Position numbers and translations under genes: made by a program. Positions 13,591 through 27,745 of a DNA stretch of 64,000 nt are shown here, piece by piece. Below the pieces are notes generated by a model. It saw only the letters and a program-made list of their open reading frames with translations, was not told the DNA's origin and searched no databases. Each line of letters opens with the position of its first letter. Within the stretch, counting starts at the first letter, position 1. Origin of the DNA: Malurus cyaneus samueli (lineage: Eukaryota; Chordata; Aves; Passeriformes; Maluridae); the NCBI GenBank assembly GCA_009741485.1, contig CM019214.1, forward strand, positions 54,090,550 to 54,154,549, given 5' to 3'.

Positions 13591-14851
13591 AGAGCTGCTT
13601 GTCTCAACACCTGTAGAGACAGGAATTATTTAGATCAGAATACACTCCAAGGAGGGGGGAGGAAATGGGGGCAGAGCTGAACTGTATGTTTAGACATCCA
13701 CCCTTGCTGAAGGTAGTTCCCATGGGTACAACAGAAAAATACATTTCTCTGCAAAGAAAGAAATTCCAGTAGACAAGGAACATGATGTGTCCTGTAAAGT
13801 AAGAACAAACTGTGGTCCTCCTGAGCTTCACAGTCCATAAAGAGTATTTGAGAAAAATACAGAGGGCAACCACAACCCGTATCCAAGAGTAGCATGATAT
13901 GAAAAGGTCTGAATAAGGACCTTGAATAATTTCTTCCCATCCTCAGCCCAAACTTGTCATGCTGGCATTAATCTGGTTTACAGGTACACAAATAAACAGA
14001 TTGGAAACTTCATGGAATTTTGTACTGCATGTCCTTTGCAATGATTTAAGAGTCAATTTGTTGCCAAGAATTAGAGTAGGGGGGAAGAAGAGGGCATCAA
14101 ACTTTTCAGTATTCCATGTTTCCAGAGATCTGCGTGGTCTGAAGGGTTGGTCCATTGCATCGGTGCACCCTGAGCAGTCACTACTGGTCTCAAAGCTCCC
14201 ATCTTCCTGGTGTTCTACCAGGTCAAGAGTCAACTTTTCTATTCTGTGCTATTCAGGTCAGATGTGGAAGTCCTTCCCACAAGATGCTGCAAATGTGGAA
14301 TATTAAATTTGTTGGCACAACGAATACACGATCGAACACATGATACACAAACACTCTGAGGGCTACACACAAAGCTACCATCTCTGGCTCAGGAAACACC
14401 TCCTGCCTCCATGAGGAGAGCAGGAACTGTCCTTGCAGCCACTGGTGGAGGAAAGGCTCGGGGAGAAGGACTTTGGTCTGACCATTACAGAGGTTTGTAC
14501 CCTCTGCTTTGCCTCATGGCTTGGCAGAACCATAATACTCCACAGCTCCCCTAAAATTAAACACTTTATTGAGATTCTCTGGGTAGGAAATGAAATGAAC
14601 CAAGGTCCACCCACAGAGCCCCTGGAGAAGAGCTGAGAGGGAGGAACCCTCTACACTCCCCACCAAAAATCAGAATCACCCTCTAAAAATGCCTCTCTTT
14701 CCATATCCTGGAGACTGATGGGCAGCCAGTGCTCTCAATTCTCCCAATGCCTAAAGGCTTAAATTTAGGTAGAATAAATCTAAACCTATATATTCATGTG
14801 AGCTTTTACACAGGAAATGCTAGGCACGTAATTGTTGAGAAAGGAGATATC
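13591..14851. other. Unique non-coding DNA, overlapping chance ORFs
   Basis: Open frames of 60-115 codons cover both strands (for example 13635-13940 minus and 13959-14306 plus). They overlap, have no recognisable domain, and I see no paired splice sites. The segment 14400-14640 is less AT-rich than its surroundings and contains AATAAA on the minus strand near 14570. No transcript can be inferred from this alone. Confidence 0.5.
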
Positions 14852-14975
14852 TAGAACCTATCTACAGTAAAAAATATGTACAATAGAGGAAGTAAATAAT
14901 TTGAAACTCTAGAACCTATCTACAGCAATAAATGTGTACAATAGAGGAAGCAAATAATTTGAAATTGTAGAACCT
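14852..14975. repeat. 58-bp tandem repeat, about 2.1 copies
   Basis: The motif TAGAACCTATCTACAG recurs at 14852 and 14910, and the start of a third copy (TAGAACCT) lies at 14968. Spacing is exactly 58 bp each time. The two full units differ at only a few positions and share the segment ending in AATAATTTGAAA. This is a young local tandem duplication of minisatellite type in non-coding DNA. Confidence 0.9.
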
Positions 14976-17900
14976 GAGCCTGCAAATCTAGCTGGAGAAT
15001 TTTGACTTCTGAGAATTTTCATTGAATATTTTTAAAACATTTTTAATTTGTGAAATAATACATTTTTCATTTTGTTTGTGTCTTCAAGTAACTATAAAGA
15101 TGAAAAGTGCTTACAAAAATGCATTTTGAGAAAAAATAGCAACTTGTTTTCTTCTAAAAGTCCCCAAGGGTCACTAGAGAACAGCTTTCCTTTGCAGATT
15201 CCGTTCAAAAAGAAAAAAAAAACAAAAAAGAGAAGAATGTCAGACAGAACAGACTAAAAATTGTTATTGTGGTCAAAAGCCACTTTTCAATTAAAAAAAT
15301 GTCAGTGATACAATGTTTTCAAGTTCTAATATCCAGTTTTGAAGTGCTTATTGCTATATAAGTACTATCACTGACTCTGTTAAAACAACCTGTAAATAAA
15401 AACAATTGTTATTTAAAGATGTATGTAATACACCCTAAAATGATGATCTAGAAAATGATAGCATTTTTCACTCACCTGAATCTGATGTCTTTCAGCATCT
15501 TACAAAACCCCGGGCCCTCAGCTGTTGCCAGCAGCAGTGTTTTGTACATCACTGTTATGCTGTTATTGCTTTATATTGAAATGATGGCCCAGGCAGAGCA
15601 TTAGTCCAAGGCACACAGTGCAAGGGAAGGACAGTTTGTAAAAAGTTTCAGAGAAATCACCATAACATGTTGCAAATGTGAACAACTTTCAATCTGGCTG
15701 AGTATGAACACAGCTAGGTGGCCAAGTTGGGGCATTGGAGCTTGGTGCAATTATTTAATTTAATTTGGGCTTATTGAATTTGGGCTGTGCTTTGTTAGCT
15801 TTACTTATACAGAGGGGTAGTAGTGCAACCCCTGTCTGAATCAATGAAATATTTACAGAGCATGAAGCAGATTGTGACTAAGGTCATGTTTACAATGAGA
15901 ATAAAAGATGATGCAGAGAAACCAAAGCCAGTTCTGAGGCCATCATTGTCTCTGAAAAATGATACAATGAAGTCAGACCAGTGTGCCCCTGAATACAAGA
16001 GTGCAGAACAGCAGCAATCCCTGAGTCTGGAAAAAGCAGAGTGCTTGCCACAGGTGGAGCAGCCAGAGCCAATGCTGTGGAGGACAAGGCTCCATTTCCC
16101 TTCGAGGCTGCCTCTATTGCTCTAACTATCAACTCTTCATTCTGTGTGCTTTTCAACATCGGCTCAGGAGTAAGGGCTGCATTGTGGCCTTCTAAAGGAT
16201 TACCCCTCCATAGAGTGTACGTTGTGTGTTCCCTGGTGTGGGCTGACAGGGGGTGGGTGCTGATCAAGGGTACAGAGGATGGTGAAGGCAGCCCAGTGCC
16301 ATTTGGTGTAGTTGCACTGTTTCTGCAGCAAATGATCCCAGAGCAGTGACCCAGCCTTATTTCAGTGGAGAATCAGGACCCAGGAGCACCATGGAGAGTT
16401 AAGCACTTTGGTAGAGCAGCTACAGCCCTGCTGCTCACCAGACACAAAGCCCTGGTATGGGAGGATCCTCTGACTGGTTCCAGCCTCAGCCTCTGCCCAG
16501 CAAGCTCTAAAGACACCTGACATGAGACAGGTATCAGGCTGAAGGGGACATAAAGCCAAGAGCTCAGCATGCCACACTCCACTGTGAGCAGCCGTGGAGA
16601 ATCCTAAACTGACACACCCTGGTCGCTAAAGAGTTAAACAACCTGCTTTCCCCTCCACTTCATTTCTTTCCCGAAAAACGTCTCCATTTTTTCCCTAAAC
16701 CTATCAAGTTTTGAGGGGCCTCTCTTCATCTCCCTCTTTGTGCTACAGATCTTGGCTGCTGTGTGGACTGCTGTGTCTGTACGGTTCCCAGCCATCTTGT
16801 AACCAAGATTTAGGTCTCAAACCTTGAAATTGAATGGAGGAAAAACATACAGGGGTAGTTCAAAACTAAACGTGTTTCCTTATTGTCTTTATTTTTCTTC
16901 AAAAAGGTGTACATTTTAATGTCCCTGTTTACAGACTCTAATGTTATTTCATAATTCAGATGCTGTGTCAAAACACGCATTTTTGTCTCATCTCCGTTAG
17001 ATACAAAATAGCCAGTGAAACAAGAAATTCTATCTGAAAATCAAAAGGTTCAGATTCTAAACTACTATACCCTGAATGCCACTGTTACAGCAAGAAAAAC
17101 AACCCCATAAAGGTAGGAAGGACTATTTTACCCAATGTCAGGTGTGATCCAATCATTAAAAGTTTCTTATGCTCAATACAGCAGAATAAGTAATAGACAG
17201 GATGTTCTTCAACTCACACTTGTGTGTACGTGAAAGGTCAGATGCAGAAACTGCCTGCAGATGTTTGTTTCTTTAACCTGACAATAAAGGGAGTATAGAG
17301 CAATTCAGATGGCTATATTATGATGTTTGAAGTAAGGTGTAAACAAAATATTTACTTCTGGACTAGGATGTCTTGGTGCCATAAATGCTCAAAACTCTTC
17401 TTTCATACTTGGTAATAATTATGAACTTGGCCCAAATATCAAAGATATTTAGAGATGAAACAAATTTTAGACTATTTTTTTTTCTAATTTACCTTCTGTG
17501 TTGTGGGGGGAGGTTCAGCCTTCAAGGCACATTTCAGTCACATATTTAAACTCTTCCTTATAATCAAGGCAAAGCTGAAGTCTACAAGTCTCTTATAACC
17601 AAATTACTCTGGAAAGTCAGGTTTCAGTATTCCTCTTACTTTACTAAAATTCATGGCTGGGTTTATAATGTAAGAATTCAAAAGATTTTTTTTCTAGAAA
17701 AATGTATCTGGCTTCCCTGAAAAGATAAAAAATCATATGTCTCTTTTTCACAGGGAGTACTGTGAGAGAAATAATTTCAGAACAAAAAGAGAGGAGGTTG
17801 CACAGCTATGAACACTTACACAACGTATTGCTTTTTGAATGGCACGTAGTCACTGTGGATCCTGTCTAAAGAAAATGTTGCTAGGTGGCTGATAAATAAA

Positions 17901-20900
17901 AACAAAGTGGGTTGGATGCCTAGCTGAGTCTGAACATGAATTTTCAGAACTAGCAAATGAATATGCCATGAGCAAAGAAGACAGCAAGGAAACAAGGAAA
18001 AGTTTCAGAGTAAAAGCAGAGTTACTTGCATTGCTTTCCCAAAGTAATTAGGCACAGTCAGGTGCAGCAGCAGCCACTGTTATGTGGCTGCAAAAATTAA
18101 GACAACAAAGACAAAAGCAAGTTAAATTTAAGGTGGAACTAAGGCAGGCTTCTAACAGAGAGCTGCAGATCCAGCCACTGCAAATGGTGGCCTTGGAACA
18201 GGCAGAAGAATTAACTTTTGCAGGTAAAAGAAGAAACCAGATGAAAGCACAGAAAGAAAAAAAAATTGAAATTTTTTCTTCTGAGATTTAACTGCTGTCT
18301 AATTCTCTACAGTTATTTGGCACAAAAGATACATAAAAACACCTTTTAAGTGATAACCTGCAGATTTCAGTGCATTTGGGAGATCTTACAGATGTAGAAC
18401 TTGAACTCACAAGTATAGCAAATTGAGGGAGGTTTTGATGTTTTCACAGAATGTAATTAAAAGTTGGTAACTACTGCCTCAAAGTTATTATTTCATTACT
18501 TTAACCACAATTCCATACTATTTTCCTATAGTGGGACCCTAAAAGTGAGATCAGGCAATGCCTCAATTTGTTTGTATTGAGAAATTTCCAATTTTTTTTT
18601 AACCACATTTTAGTCCTACTGACCTCAAACATGGAGAGATTTTCTCTCTTAAAACAGAAAGCAACTTCCTGACTTTGGAATTTCACTGATCTAACAGTAA
18701 AGCAGTATCCATTTTAAAGTGAGTGAGAAACATTTCCTTATTTGCCTTGAAATTGAAATTTCCCTTCACAGTGATGGCAGAGAAAAAGGAATATTCAGAA
18801 TAGGTGACATTCAGCCATATGGAAGGGTGAATTTAAAAGGCACCTTGTGCAAAATGAGTGTTCAATAACAACTTTAAAAAAAAATGTTCAGCTCTACAGG
18901 GCTAGAAAAAAGAACTTCATATTAATGTTTCTAGTTGAAGAAGTCTTTCAACGAATATTTTCCCCCAGAATTGCGACATTTTTATATTTGGGAGTAGATA
19001 TTTTTGAAGATTTTTATGGCTCTTCTTGACCCCTGAAAGGTTGGATTCATGGCAAGCAGGGCATGTGATTTTCAAGGCTACATACCATAGTCTCAGTAAA
19101 AACAGGCAAAACATCCTCAGTGCTCTGATGGTTACAAACCTCCTTCTAATTTCCAACTTCAATTTATTCATGGTGAGTTTATACCATTTGTTCTTGTGCC
19201 AACCTTATCCTTTATTTTTAATAGCTTTTCAACCTCCCTGTATTTACCTCTCTAATGTATTTATAGAGAACCATCACAAGTCCTCTCAGATCTTTGCTAA
19301 TGTTTTTCAGTGTCCTCTGGTAAAATACTTTTTAAAAATTCTGCTCTAACGTACACTTCACATTCAGAATACATATTATGGTATAATTAAAATGGTCTCC
19401 ACAGTTTACCCACAGGTTTCTATTGTTGAATACGGCAACCATCCCAACTTTATTTCCTTACTAATACAGTTTCCTTTCCATCCATATATATGTATACTGT
19501 GTGACTTATTCTTGAAGAAATTACATTTTGCTCAGGCTGTAAATGAATGATTATATGAATATATAGTTTATTATTGTTAATCATCCATGCTGCCTTTGGC
19601 CTCAAAGCAATATAAATTTCAAGGGCTCAGCATGAAGCAAACTGAGGTAAAACACGGTCATCTCATGAAAATGGGTAAAATGTTGATGAGATTGTATGAG
19701 CATCCAAAAATTATAAATCAGACTCCCAAGTAAGCCATAAAGACCATGAAATTAAAAAAAAAGTCTAGAGATTTTCATGCAGCTTTTGACAGGTTTAATT
19801 TTCATGACCCAGATCTTTCCCTGCAACTTGGAAGGATTATGTATCAGTGTCAGAAAAAAATGAGATAGAATTTTCTTGTAATTAGCTGACTTCAGTGGAG
19901 GTTTAGATAAAAAAATAAAAAAAAAATATTATGAGACTTGTGATAAAATCTTAGTAGTCAGCACTGCTGAGTTATAGAAACAGAGAATTGTAGGTGCTAG
20001 GAGCCAAGGGAGCAAAACAGGAATCTCTTGGCTGTTGATGGATTACCTGGAGGTCCAGAGAAGAAGATGACTTTGGGAAAAACAGGGCATTTAAAACAAA
20101 AATGTCAAAATCTAAACAGTTTCCCCCTACTAAAGTTTTGAGAATTGCTGTGGACGGGATCCCTTCTCATGAAAAATTACTTCACAGAGCAGCTATTGCA
20201 GCTTTGTAACTTCTCATCATGCCATCATCTCCATGCTTAGAGGTCCTGTGGCTGTTTAAAAGTGTGCTGGAGAGCAGCCACTCTCAAATGGGAATTACAC
20301 AGCAGAGATCCCTGGAGAACAGCTTGCTCTGGTCACAACTGCTCCAGCTGGGACAGTGGTCACCTTCACCCTCTGGGCAGTTTTTCAGCCCCTTCTGTAG
20401 CCAGGAGATCCAGCCCAAGATGTATGCAGTACAATAGGTTTGAGCAAGTGCCTCAAAAGCCCATGAAAACAAAGTAATTATTTTGAACTGGATCTTGAAA
20501 CCGAAAAGGAACTATTATTGTTGCTTCAATGTGGGGGTGATGCACTTTGTGCTTGTGAAAAGGTGCCAGCAGCACTCCACACCAGTTCTAGTGTGGAGGT
20601 CTGAGACTTCTGGAGGCCAGAGAGAAGCAATTGCATTGATGCCAGTAAAAAGTATGTGGTATGCTGAATTTTAGTTCAAAAGCAACATGAGTAGCACACC
20701 TTCCAAGGGAACAAATAACCACAAAAAAGAAAATGAAACAATGGAAATAGTTAAAAGAAGAAAACTCACGTTCAGTTGTGAATTGCTTCATGTGAAGCAA
20801 GGGAGCCAAACCCACTGAGCGTTTCAGGCATGCTTGATTTATTGAGCACAGTGGGCTTGTCTCTATCACCTGATTTAGTAATTTTAAACTATCTTTGAAT

Positions 20901-21832
20901 TATCTTTTTTAATTAAATTTCTGTGGGATGATTGGATTTTCTGTTTGAGTGATTATTTGTTTGCTTAGAAAACACACTAGACATCTCGCTGTTTGACCTT
21001 TCTTTTACTTCAGATGAGGGCTTAGAAACATTGAATAGCTGGGAACTTTTTTAACAGCCAGTCGACCGTAGCTCGAGAGCCAGAACATCCTTCCCTAGCA
21101 GGCGTCCCTCACCACACCAGAATTATCTGGTAATACACAGGTAGGAGGCTGCATGCTTCCCACCAGCTTTTGCTGCTGGTTTAGGATATTTCATTTTTGT
21201 CTGTTCCTTTCCAGCCACACTGAGCAGTCCTGTGGCCTTTTCTGTGGCTGCAGCTTGGCCACAGCTGAGAGTATGGGAGAAGGTGTTGAAGAAGCTTTAA
21301 CGTGTCACATGTGGCCATGACAGGTGCAGGGCAGGATGAAGCTCAGCCTCAGCCCCTGTTTTGAATCGCTACAGCAATAGGTTAACTTTCTACAGATCAG
21401 ACAACAGCCAGAAATGGACATTTCACTGTGATTTCAGTGTTAGTGGAGTTAAGCAAACCTGAGTGTTTCTGGCTAGCCCCCTCCTATATCTCTTATCACA
21501 GAATCAGAGGCGCAATATTGCCAGTGTTTTTCGGTTGGTGAAAACTAGAGGGGATTAAGCTACTTGGCTACATTATCACTAGAAAAGCATGTCCTAATAG
21601 AGAGTGGACAGGCAGCAATCATTCTAATGCGAATGCTGGAATAAGCCCAGAAACAAATTTTAAGAGAATGACCTTTCCAACTACTCATAGCCACAGTTAA
21701 CCCTGGAATTAAGGTCCAGCTCAGATTAACACTGATCTATGGAGTCCTTAGATTTTATCCCGAACAATGCTTGAATTATCAAAACAGTGATCATTGCATT
21801 GGCTTTTTCCTTCCTTTGAGGGAAAGATAAAC
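14976..21832. other. Unique non-coding DNA, no gene seen
   Basis: Mostly unique AT-rich DNA. At 15801-16349 there are opposing open frames of 65-125 codons on both strands with no recognisable family. The 16360-16580 segment is somewhat GC-rich. The plus strand of 17930-18290 is purine-rich and holds a 69-codon frame with Lys/Gln/Glu-rich composition, discussed under findings. GC-richer patches lie at 20220-20440 and 21060-21350. No tRNA or other RNA gene was recognised. Confidence 0.5.
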
Positions 21833-21870
21833 ATTATTACTATTATTATTTGCTAATAATACTATTAATA
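21833..21870. repeat. Imperfect ATT-type microsatellite
   Basis: A run of ATT/ACT trinucleotides followed by its approximate complement (AATAATA-type), giving a weakly palindromic simple repeat. No associated gene. Confidence 0.65.
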
Positions 21871-24800
21871 AAAGGGGATCACAGGCAGATCTGGTTCCTC
21901 TGACTCTTCGCCACACTCAGTTCCATCTTTTGTAAGAGGCTCCCAAGCAAATTTCTCAGAGTTGCATTTGGGGAAGCCATTTGGGGAAGGAGTCTTCTCA
22001 CCCATTTTGCCCTTTTACCATGTAGACATCAAGGTCTGATCTGGTGGTGCTGGCTATCGCTGATGAAAGGAAGAAGCACACAGGGCACATTTCATTGGAA
22101 CTGGCTTTGTGTCTCTGTTGTGGCAGACATGCATCACACTCTACAAACCCCTTTTCACTCACTCCAGTGACTGTTCGGGAGACCCACACTGGATAACTCA
22201 GATGTGAACATCTGCTCTATAGGTTACATGTAGACATTTGCATGCAGTTAATATATTCCACCCTTTCTTACTCTGATGACATAACATCACTGGTGATCCT
22301 ATGACTTTCTGTTTTGCCTACTTAATTGTTGTTTTCCTGTTTGTTTGTTTACAATCCATGGAATATTTGTGTATTATCACCTTTGCACACACTGTAACTT
22401 TTCCAAATAGGCACAACAAATTTCTGACCGCACAAGGTCTGAACCCTTCATTCATTTTGGTACTCACAAACATACAAGTGCTTGCTCATGCTCAAGTAGA
22501 AATCATATTATGAGGGCTGATCTCATAATACCAACAAAAAATCATGATTGCTCTGTGCTAAACGACCTCAGTCATGACCTGCAGATTATCTGCGGATGAT
22601 CTGTCCTCTGTGACTTCCTGGCTGTTTCTCAGGCTATTCAGCTTCACAGTTATGACTCGCTGTGATGAACTGAGCCAAATGACTCAGTTTCTTAGTATCT
22701 CTGATTAAAATGTTATGCTTTCAAAAGCAGTTAAACAGTTTTCATTTAATTCTAAAATGAAGTTTTGTTTCTAATGGAAAAAAAGATTTGCTTTATTTAG
22801 GATTTTCCTTCTTAATGTTTCTGCCTCTGCCTGTTGTTTTGGGGGTGGATTTGTATGCTCTTTTTTCACTGGAAAAATCATCAGGGATGATTTGTTTAAA
22901 TGATTGGAAAACATATTTCCCAACTTTTGAATCCTTTGAAACTACATTTTAGAAAAAGTCATGTTACAAGAACACTATTCATTCTCTTCAGTCCCTTTCC
23001 CCTTGTATTCTTCATGTTTTCAGTGGGAGAGAATGTAGGGAAAGGGGAAGAGACAATGAGTGACATCTGATACATTCCTAAAGGAAGAGGGCCATATTCT
23101 ATGTTTTAACATGTTTTGAAAAATTAAATATTTGATCAAAAGAACTTTTTTCATGATTTTTTAATGTCTTTTTTTATATATAAACACAACCTTTCCTCAA
23201 GAAAATGACAGTAAATTATAATAAGTAACTCAGAGCCTCTTAAGATAGACTTATATTTCCTTATAGTGCCAAAGGCAAAAAAAAGGATTTTTTATGCTTT
23301 AGAAAATGACTTATTTCTTGAGCATTTTTGGCTAGCCAACACAGATATCTCACTCAGCTCCTGTGTTTATTTTCCATTTTCAAGCAACCTAAATTTGTAT
23401 TCACACTATAAAAGTTTTTGACCATTAATACTGTTCGCAGAAGAGAAGGTTTCAGCTGCTACACCAAACGAGCCACAAAACACTGTTCCAGACGGACTGA
23501 AAGCAAAAAGTGTCTGCAGGTATTCATACTCCACCAGCCTCCTTAAGCCCTTCATGCACGAAGTTTTAATTAGATTTATATGGAAAGCACCCTTCCCTTC
23601 TGTTTGTCCTTCCGAACACTAGCTTACTCCTACAGCATTGTATCTGAAATCACTGAGGACACAGAGACAACAGAGGCCATGAAAGCTTCTGGAAAGTTTC
23701 TGAAAGTTTCAGCCAGCTCCTGACTTCCCTGCTGACCCCCAGGAGATAGACAAGGGAGCATAATGAGCGTGAATGATGAGCTGCTCTTTGTCACCAGCCG
23801 CCTTACGAGTCTCTGTCTGCAGAGAAAGAGCCCAGCAGCAGATAACCTTTGCATTGTCCATTCTGCTCCGAATGGGCAGATGAGAAGAAAATAGCTCTCA
23901 GAAGATGTAAAGCTAGAGATAGTCAGATAGAAAAGAAAGAAATTAGAGCCCTGGAAAATCTCTGCAAGAGTAGTGGGGAGTTCGGGACATCTGTGCAGTG
24001 AGGAAAGGCTGCTGGTGAATTATTTGTCTACGTGACTTCACTTTTGAGACAGATTTTCACTTGGCCTTAACATGATTGTAAAATGTTCCTTCTCATAATT
24101 TTTATTCTCCTCTTCTATGACATGAAGCAACAGGGTACAAACCAAGGAATTGAACTTGCCCAGCAATGTCAGCTCAGGAGCTGAAACCCAAGTTTTAACA
24201 AGCTACAGCTTTTACATGAGTACACAAGTTATGCTACATACACAAAATTTCAGAATTGAGACTGAGACATAATCTAGGTATAGAGAAGACAATAGAAGAG
24301 GGAGAATAAAGAGTCAAGTTTTTTCCCAGCATGCACTGAATAAAACATCCAGTTTGATAAGTTTTTTAATATTTCTGACAGAGATAAAAACAAGCTATTG
24401 TTTTCTCTTCATTTTTGCTCTGAAGTGTCAAAGTAGTGTTAATGCGTTCTTATTTGGCATAACAGTAGAATTGCTGAGAAACAAGTCTCCAGCCCTTGAT
24501 TTTAAAGGTGTTAAAAGGTATGAATTAATGGATTTTTCAAAGGTAAGTATTTAAGTGCTTACTCATTTAAGTCCTTACCCGTCTTTAATCCCATTAAAGA
24601 GCTCTCTTCATCTGACATTTCTTACAGGCTGTTTTAAAGGACTGACCATCTGTTTTGAAGAAGACTTTTTGGACAGTCATCTTGAAACCACTTGTTTTAT
24701 AAAAATGTCAGTAATTCTATGAGGTAGCAGACATTGATGTACCACACAACTAGTCAAACACTGTAGTTTCTAGCAGAGTTTGAGATGTGTACCATATAAA

Positions 24801-27745
24801 TTGTTTATAAAGAACCTATATGTTCAAACTGACTTACATTGAGCTTTTTCAGAAATATTTCAGAGATATTTCACAAAGAGAAGAAAAGGCTAATTGTTTT
24901 ACTCTTTTCCCAGTTCTACAAGACAATAATAAGAGTTACCAGAGTCAGGTTTGTGTTTTAGGGGTTTTTTTCAGTTTGGTTTTGGTTTATTTGTTTGCTT
25001 TTTCACACAAGCTACGCTTTCTTCTCCCCAAGGTTACCTTCCGTATTTTGCAAAAATAAAGCATGTAAATGCCTACTTCAGAAACTGGAACAGGGAATTA
25101 AAATGATATTCAAAAGGAGCTGAATTCATCTAAAACTAAAGCACATTGTCAACCACCTCCACTTGCTCCAGGCGCTGATGCCATGATTAGCTATGCAAGA
25201 AGCTACCTGCTGGTTTAGAATTATATGAAGTCACCTCAGGGTATCTACAAGCTTCTCACGCACAAGATACTGACAGTTTCTTTACTTGGCTTGAAACACA
25301 GCCGTTGCTACATCCAAGTACTATATCATAGATTGTTATTTCACAAGCTGTCATTAAAGTAGCTTGCCTTATTCTCACCAAACAATTAGTCTGCAAACAG
25401 TAATGGTTTGTTCCAAATACCCTCAAAGACTACAAGACCTCTAGCATTTTTCAGGTAACAACGTCTCATCTGAAGTATGAACGTGCACTGTTTTTTTAAT
25501 AGTAGAGAATTAGGGGGGCAAAGAGTATTATAATCTACCTTTCCAAAGCAACTTAAACTGGGGAGTGGTAGCAGGAAAGAGGAGACTTATCATGGTAAAA
25601 AGATGACTGGTAACAAAGGTATCTGTGAACCTGAACGATAACATGTATGTACTAGAGTTTGGAGCTAAAAGTGTTTTTATCTAAAATGACCAACTTTCCT
25701 TTGGAGAAAAAATATACTTAATTTTAATTGGTTATTTTCAGAGACTGTGTACATGAAAAGCAAATCTGGACAGGGCTGGGGATTAGATACAAGACCACAT
25801 GTTAAGCTGTCTCAAGCAGCATAAATGTTGTTTGCTCTGTTTAAAGCCAGTGATAATACTCCATTCAGAATACTGCATTCACTGGTGGTTTTGCTCACTT
25901 TGGTGATTCTCAGCTATCACCAACTCTCACCACACAAGGATGAGCAGTTTCAATGAGATCAGGTGCTTTGTCCCTGTCCTTATGCAAATGCATCAATAAA
26001 ACTCCATGTGGACAATCATCTTTGTCCTTCAGCCTTAAGGTTTCTTCTAGGCTGATATCAACAAAACTACTGCGCTTAGCAGCTCTCCTCTGACACATTT
26101 CCTTTAAAAGGTGCTTTGGTAAGTGCATGCTCCATTATTCAAGATTTAGTTTGAATCAAGTGACTCATTTTTACTTGTTGTCTAACCAGATTTTCAATGC
26201 TATAAAAAAATTTAGCAATCAATCTTTGCTCTGATCTTCCCAGCTTCTGTGCTTACTTACTCATTCCCCCTGAAGTGCGTCCATACAACTTTCCTCATCC
26301 TGGTCCTTTTACATTTGTCAGATGGCACTCATGATATCTACATGTGTTTGCATGTCAGGAATCCCTGCTTGGCACAGCAGGGCACGAAGGTGCCTGCTAA
26401 TAATTCTAGCAGGGAAGATGGGAATAGATGCTGTCAGCGCCAGGCAGGAGTAATCTGCATCTTTGAAAATGAAACCGTTTATATTTAGACATATAAATAT
26501 AGACTGAAGAATCTAAATTTAATTCTAAGGCTGAAAATGTTGACCTCAATGAACAAACCCCTCTGGTAAGAGCTACAGAGGAATGGTATTACTATACAGT
26601 CCAAGAGGATGATCTGAACTTTTCACTGCATTAATCTCCTGGTACTACTCCATGGCCCGTAAGCAAACACTTCCTTGAAAATTATCTTGATCTTAGCTAG
26701 CACACAGGATTCACATTTTAACTAGCATTAAAACAAAATATAGCTGCTGATCAACAAAAATCCTGTATTTTTATAACTGAGGGACAGTAAGACATGCTGC
26801 CACCAGGACCATATATCTGGACTTGGGAAATTCAGGAATGTGCAAAGGACTCAGAGCAAATGAGATGTCACATGAAGAAACACAGGTACACAGACACATA
26901 TATGTATGTGTACACATAAACAGAGGGCCCTCCTTATCTCGAAGATCTTATACTGTAATCACCAACAAGGCACAGCATCAGAAAACCACAAAAATAGGAA
27001 GTAGAGGGAAAGAGGAAGAATGGAAAATAGTCGCCCCAATGCTAATGTATTTACTGCTTCAGTTAAGATTTCACACTATGTGTTATTCAAAAACATACTC
27101 ATTAGCGACTTCAAAGCACAGGGAAGTCGACATAAAGGCTCCTATTTGTCTGCCATAGGCCTTCAAGCAGGCTTTTGAAAACACATGGCTACCTGCTTTG
27201 TGTCAGATGTGTGAACCAGTGCAGAATGTCACTCACCAAAACAAACCCTCCGCATGAATACCTTTGCTGTTTCTTCTTTGCTGTCAGCTTGTCATACATG
27301 AGTTGCTTCACAATAATAAACAGACTATGGCAGGTTGGATTAATAGCAATTTTTATTACAGCGGTTGCAACCATTAATTATCTGGCTGACTAGTGATGAG
27401 ATGTGGTTCTTATCTAATAGGTAAGGGTATCAAGTTCATTAAAGTTCATCAAAAATAAAACTAAAAAAAAATTGGCTGCTGCAACTTTTCTAGAAGTCTC
27501 ATAACAGAAAAATCCTCAAGCATATACAGTCATGTACGACTTTTGCTTTTCCCATTGTATAAAATTCAAGCTTGTATTAAACAAGAGCAAATGAAAATTA
27601 GTTGGAAGAGTATTTCAAATTGCTCCCATCTTAACATCATTTGTTCTTCCCAAAAAAATATTTAGTAGCTTCCTTAGTGGGTGTTTTCTGTTATGATTTA
27701 AAATTATATCTTATAAATCCCTTGAAGAATTATCCTAAAAACACA
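21871..27745. other. Unique non-coding DNA, no gene seen
   Basis: AT-rich with no recognised repeat family. The minus-strand frame at 25910-26128 (72 codons) has a more protein-like composition than most and contains a GGTGAGAG donor-like site, but no credible acceptor upstream (see findings). Frames at 23630-23854 minus and 26823-27158 plus show no recognisable domain. The 111-codon frame at 26823 is the longest here and has no supporting context. Confidence 0.5.

Noticed and set aside
15890..16349. 125-codon minus and 102-codon plus frames
   Set aside because: Opposing frames over the same bases with no known domain; treated as chance.
21484..21520. TCACAGAATCA word suggesting a CR1 tail
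   Set aside because: The following sequence does not continue into CR1, so a single short word is not enough.
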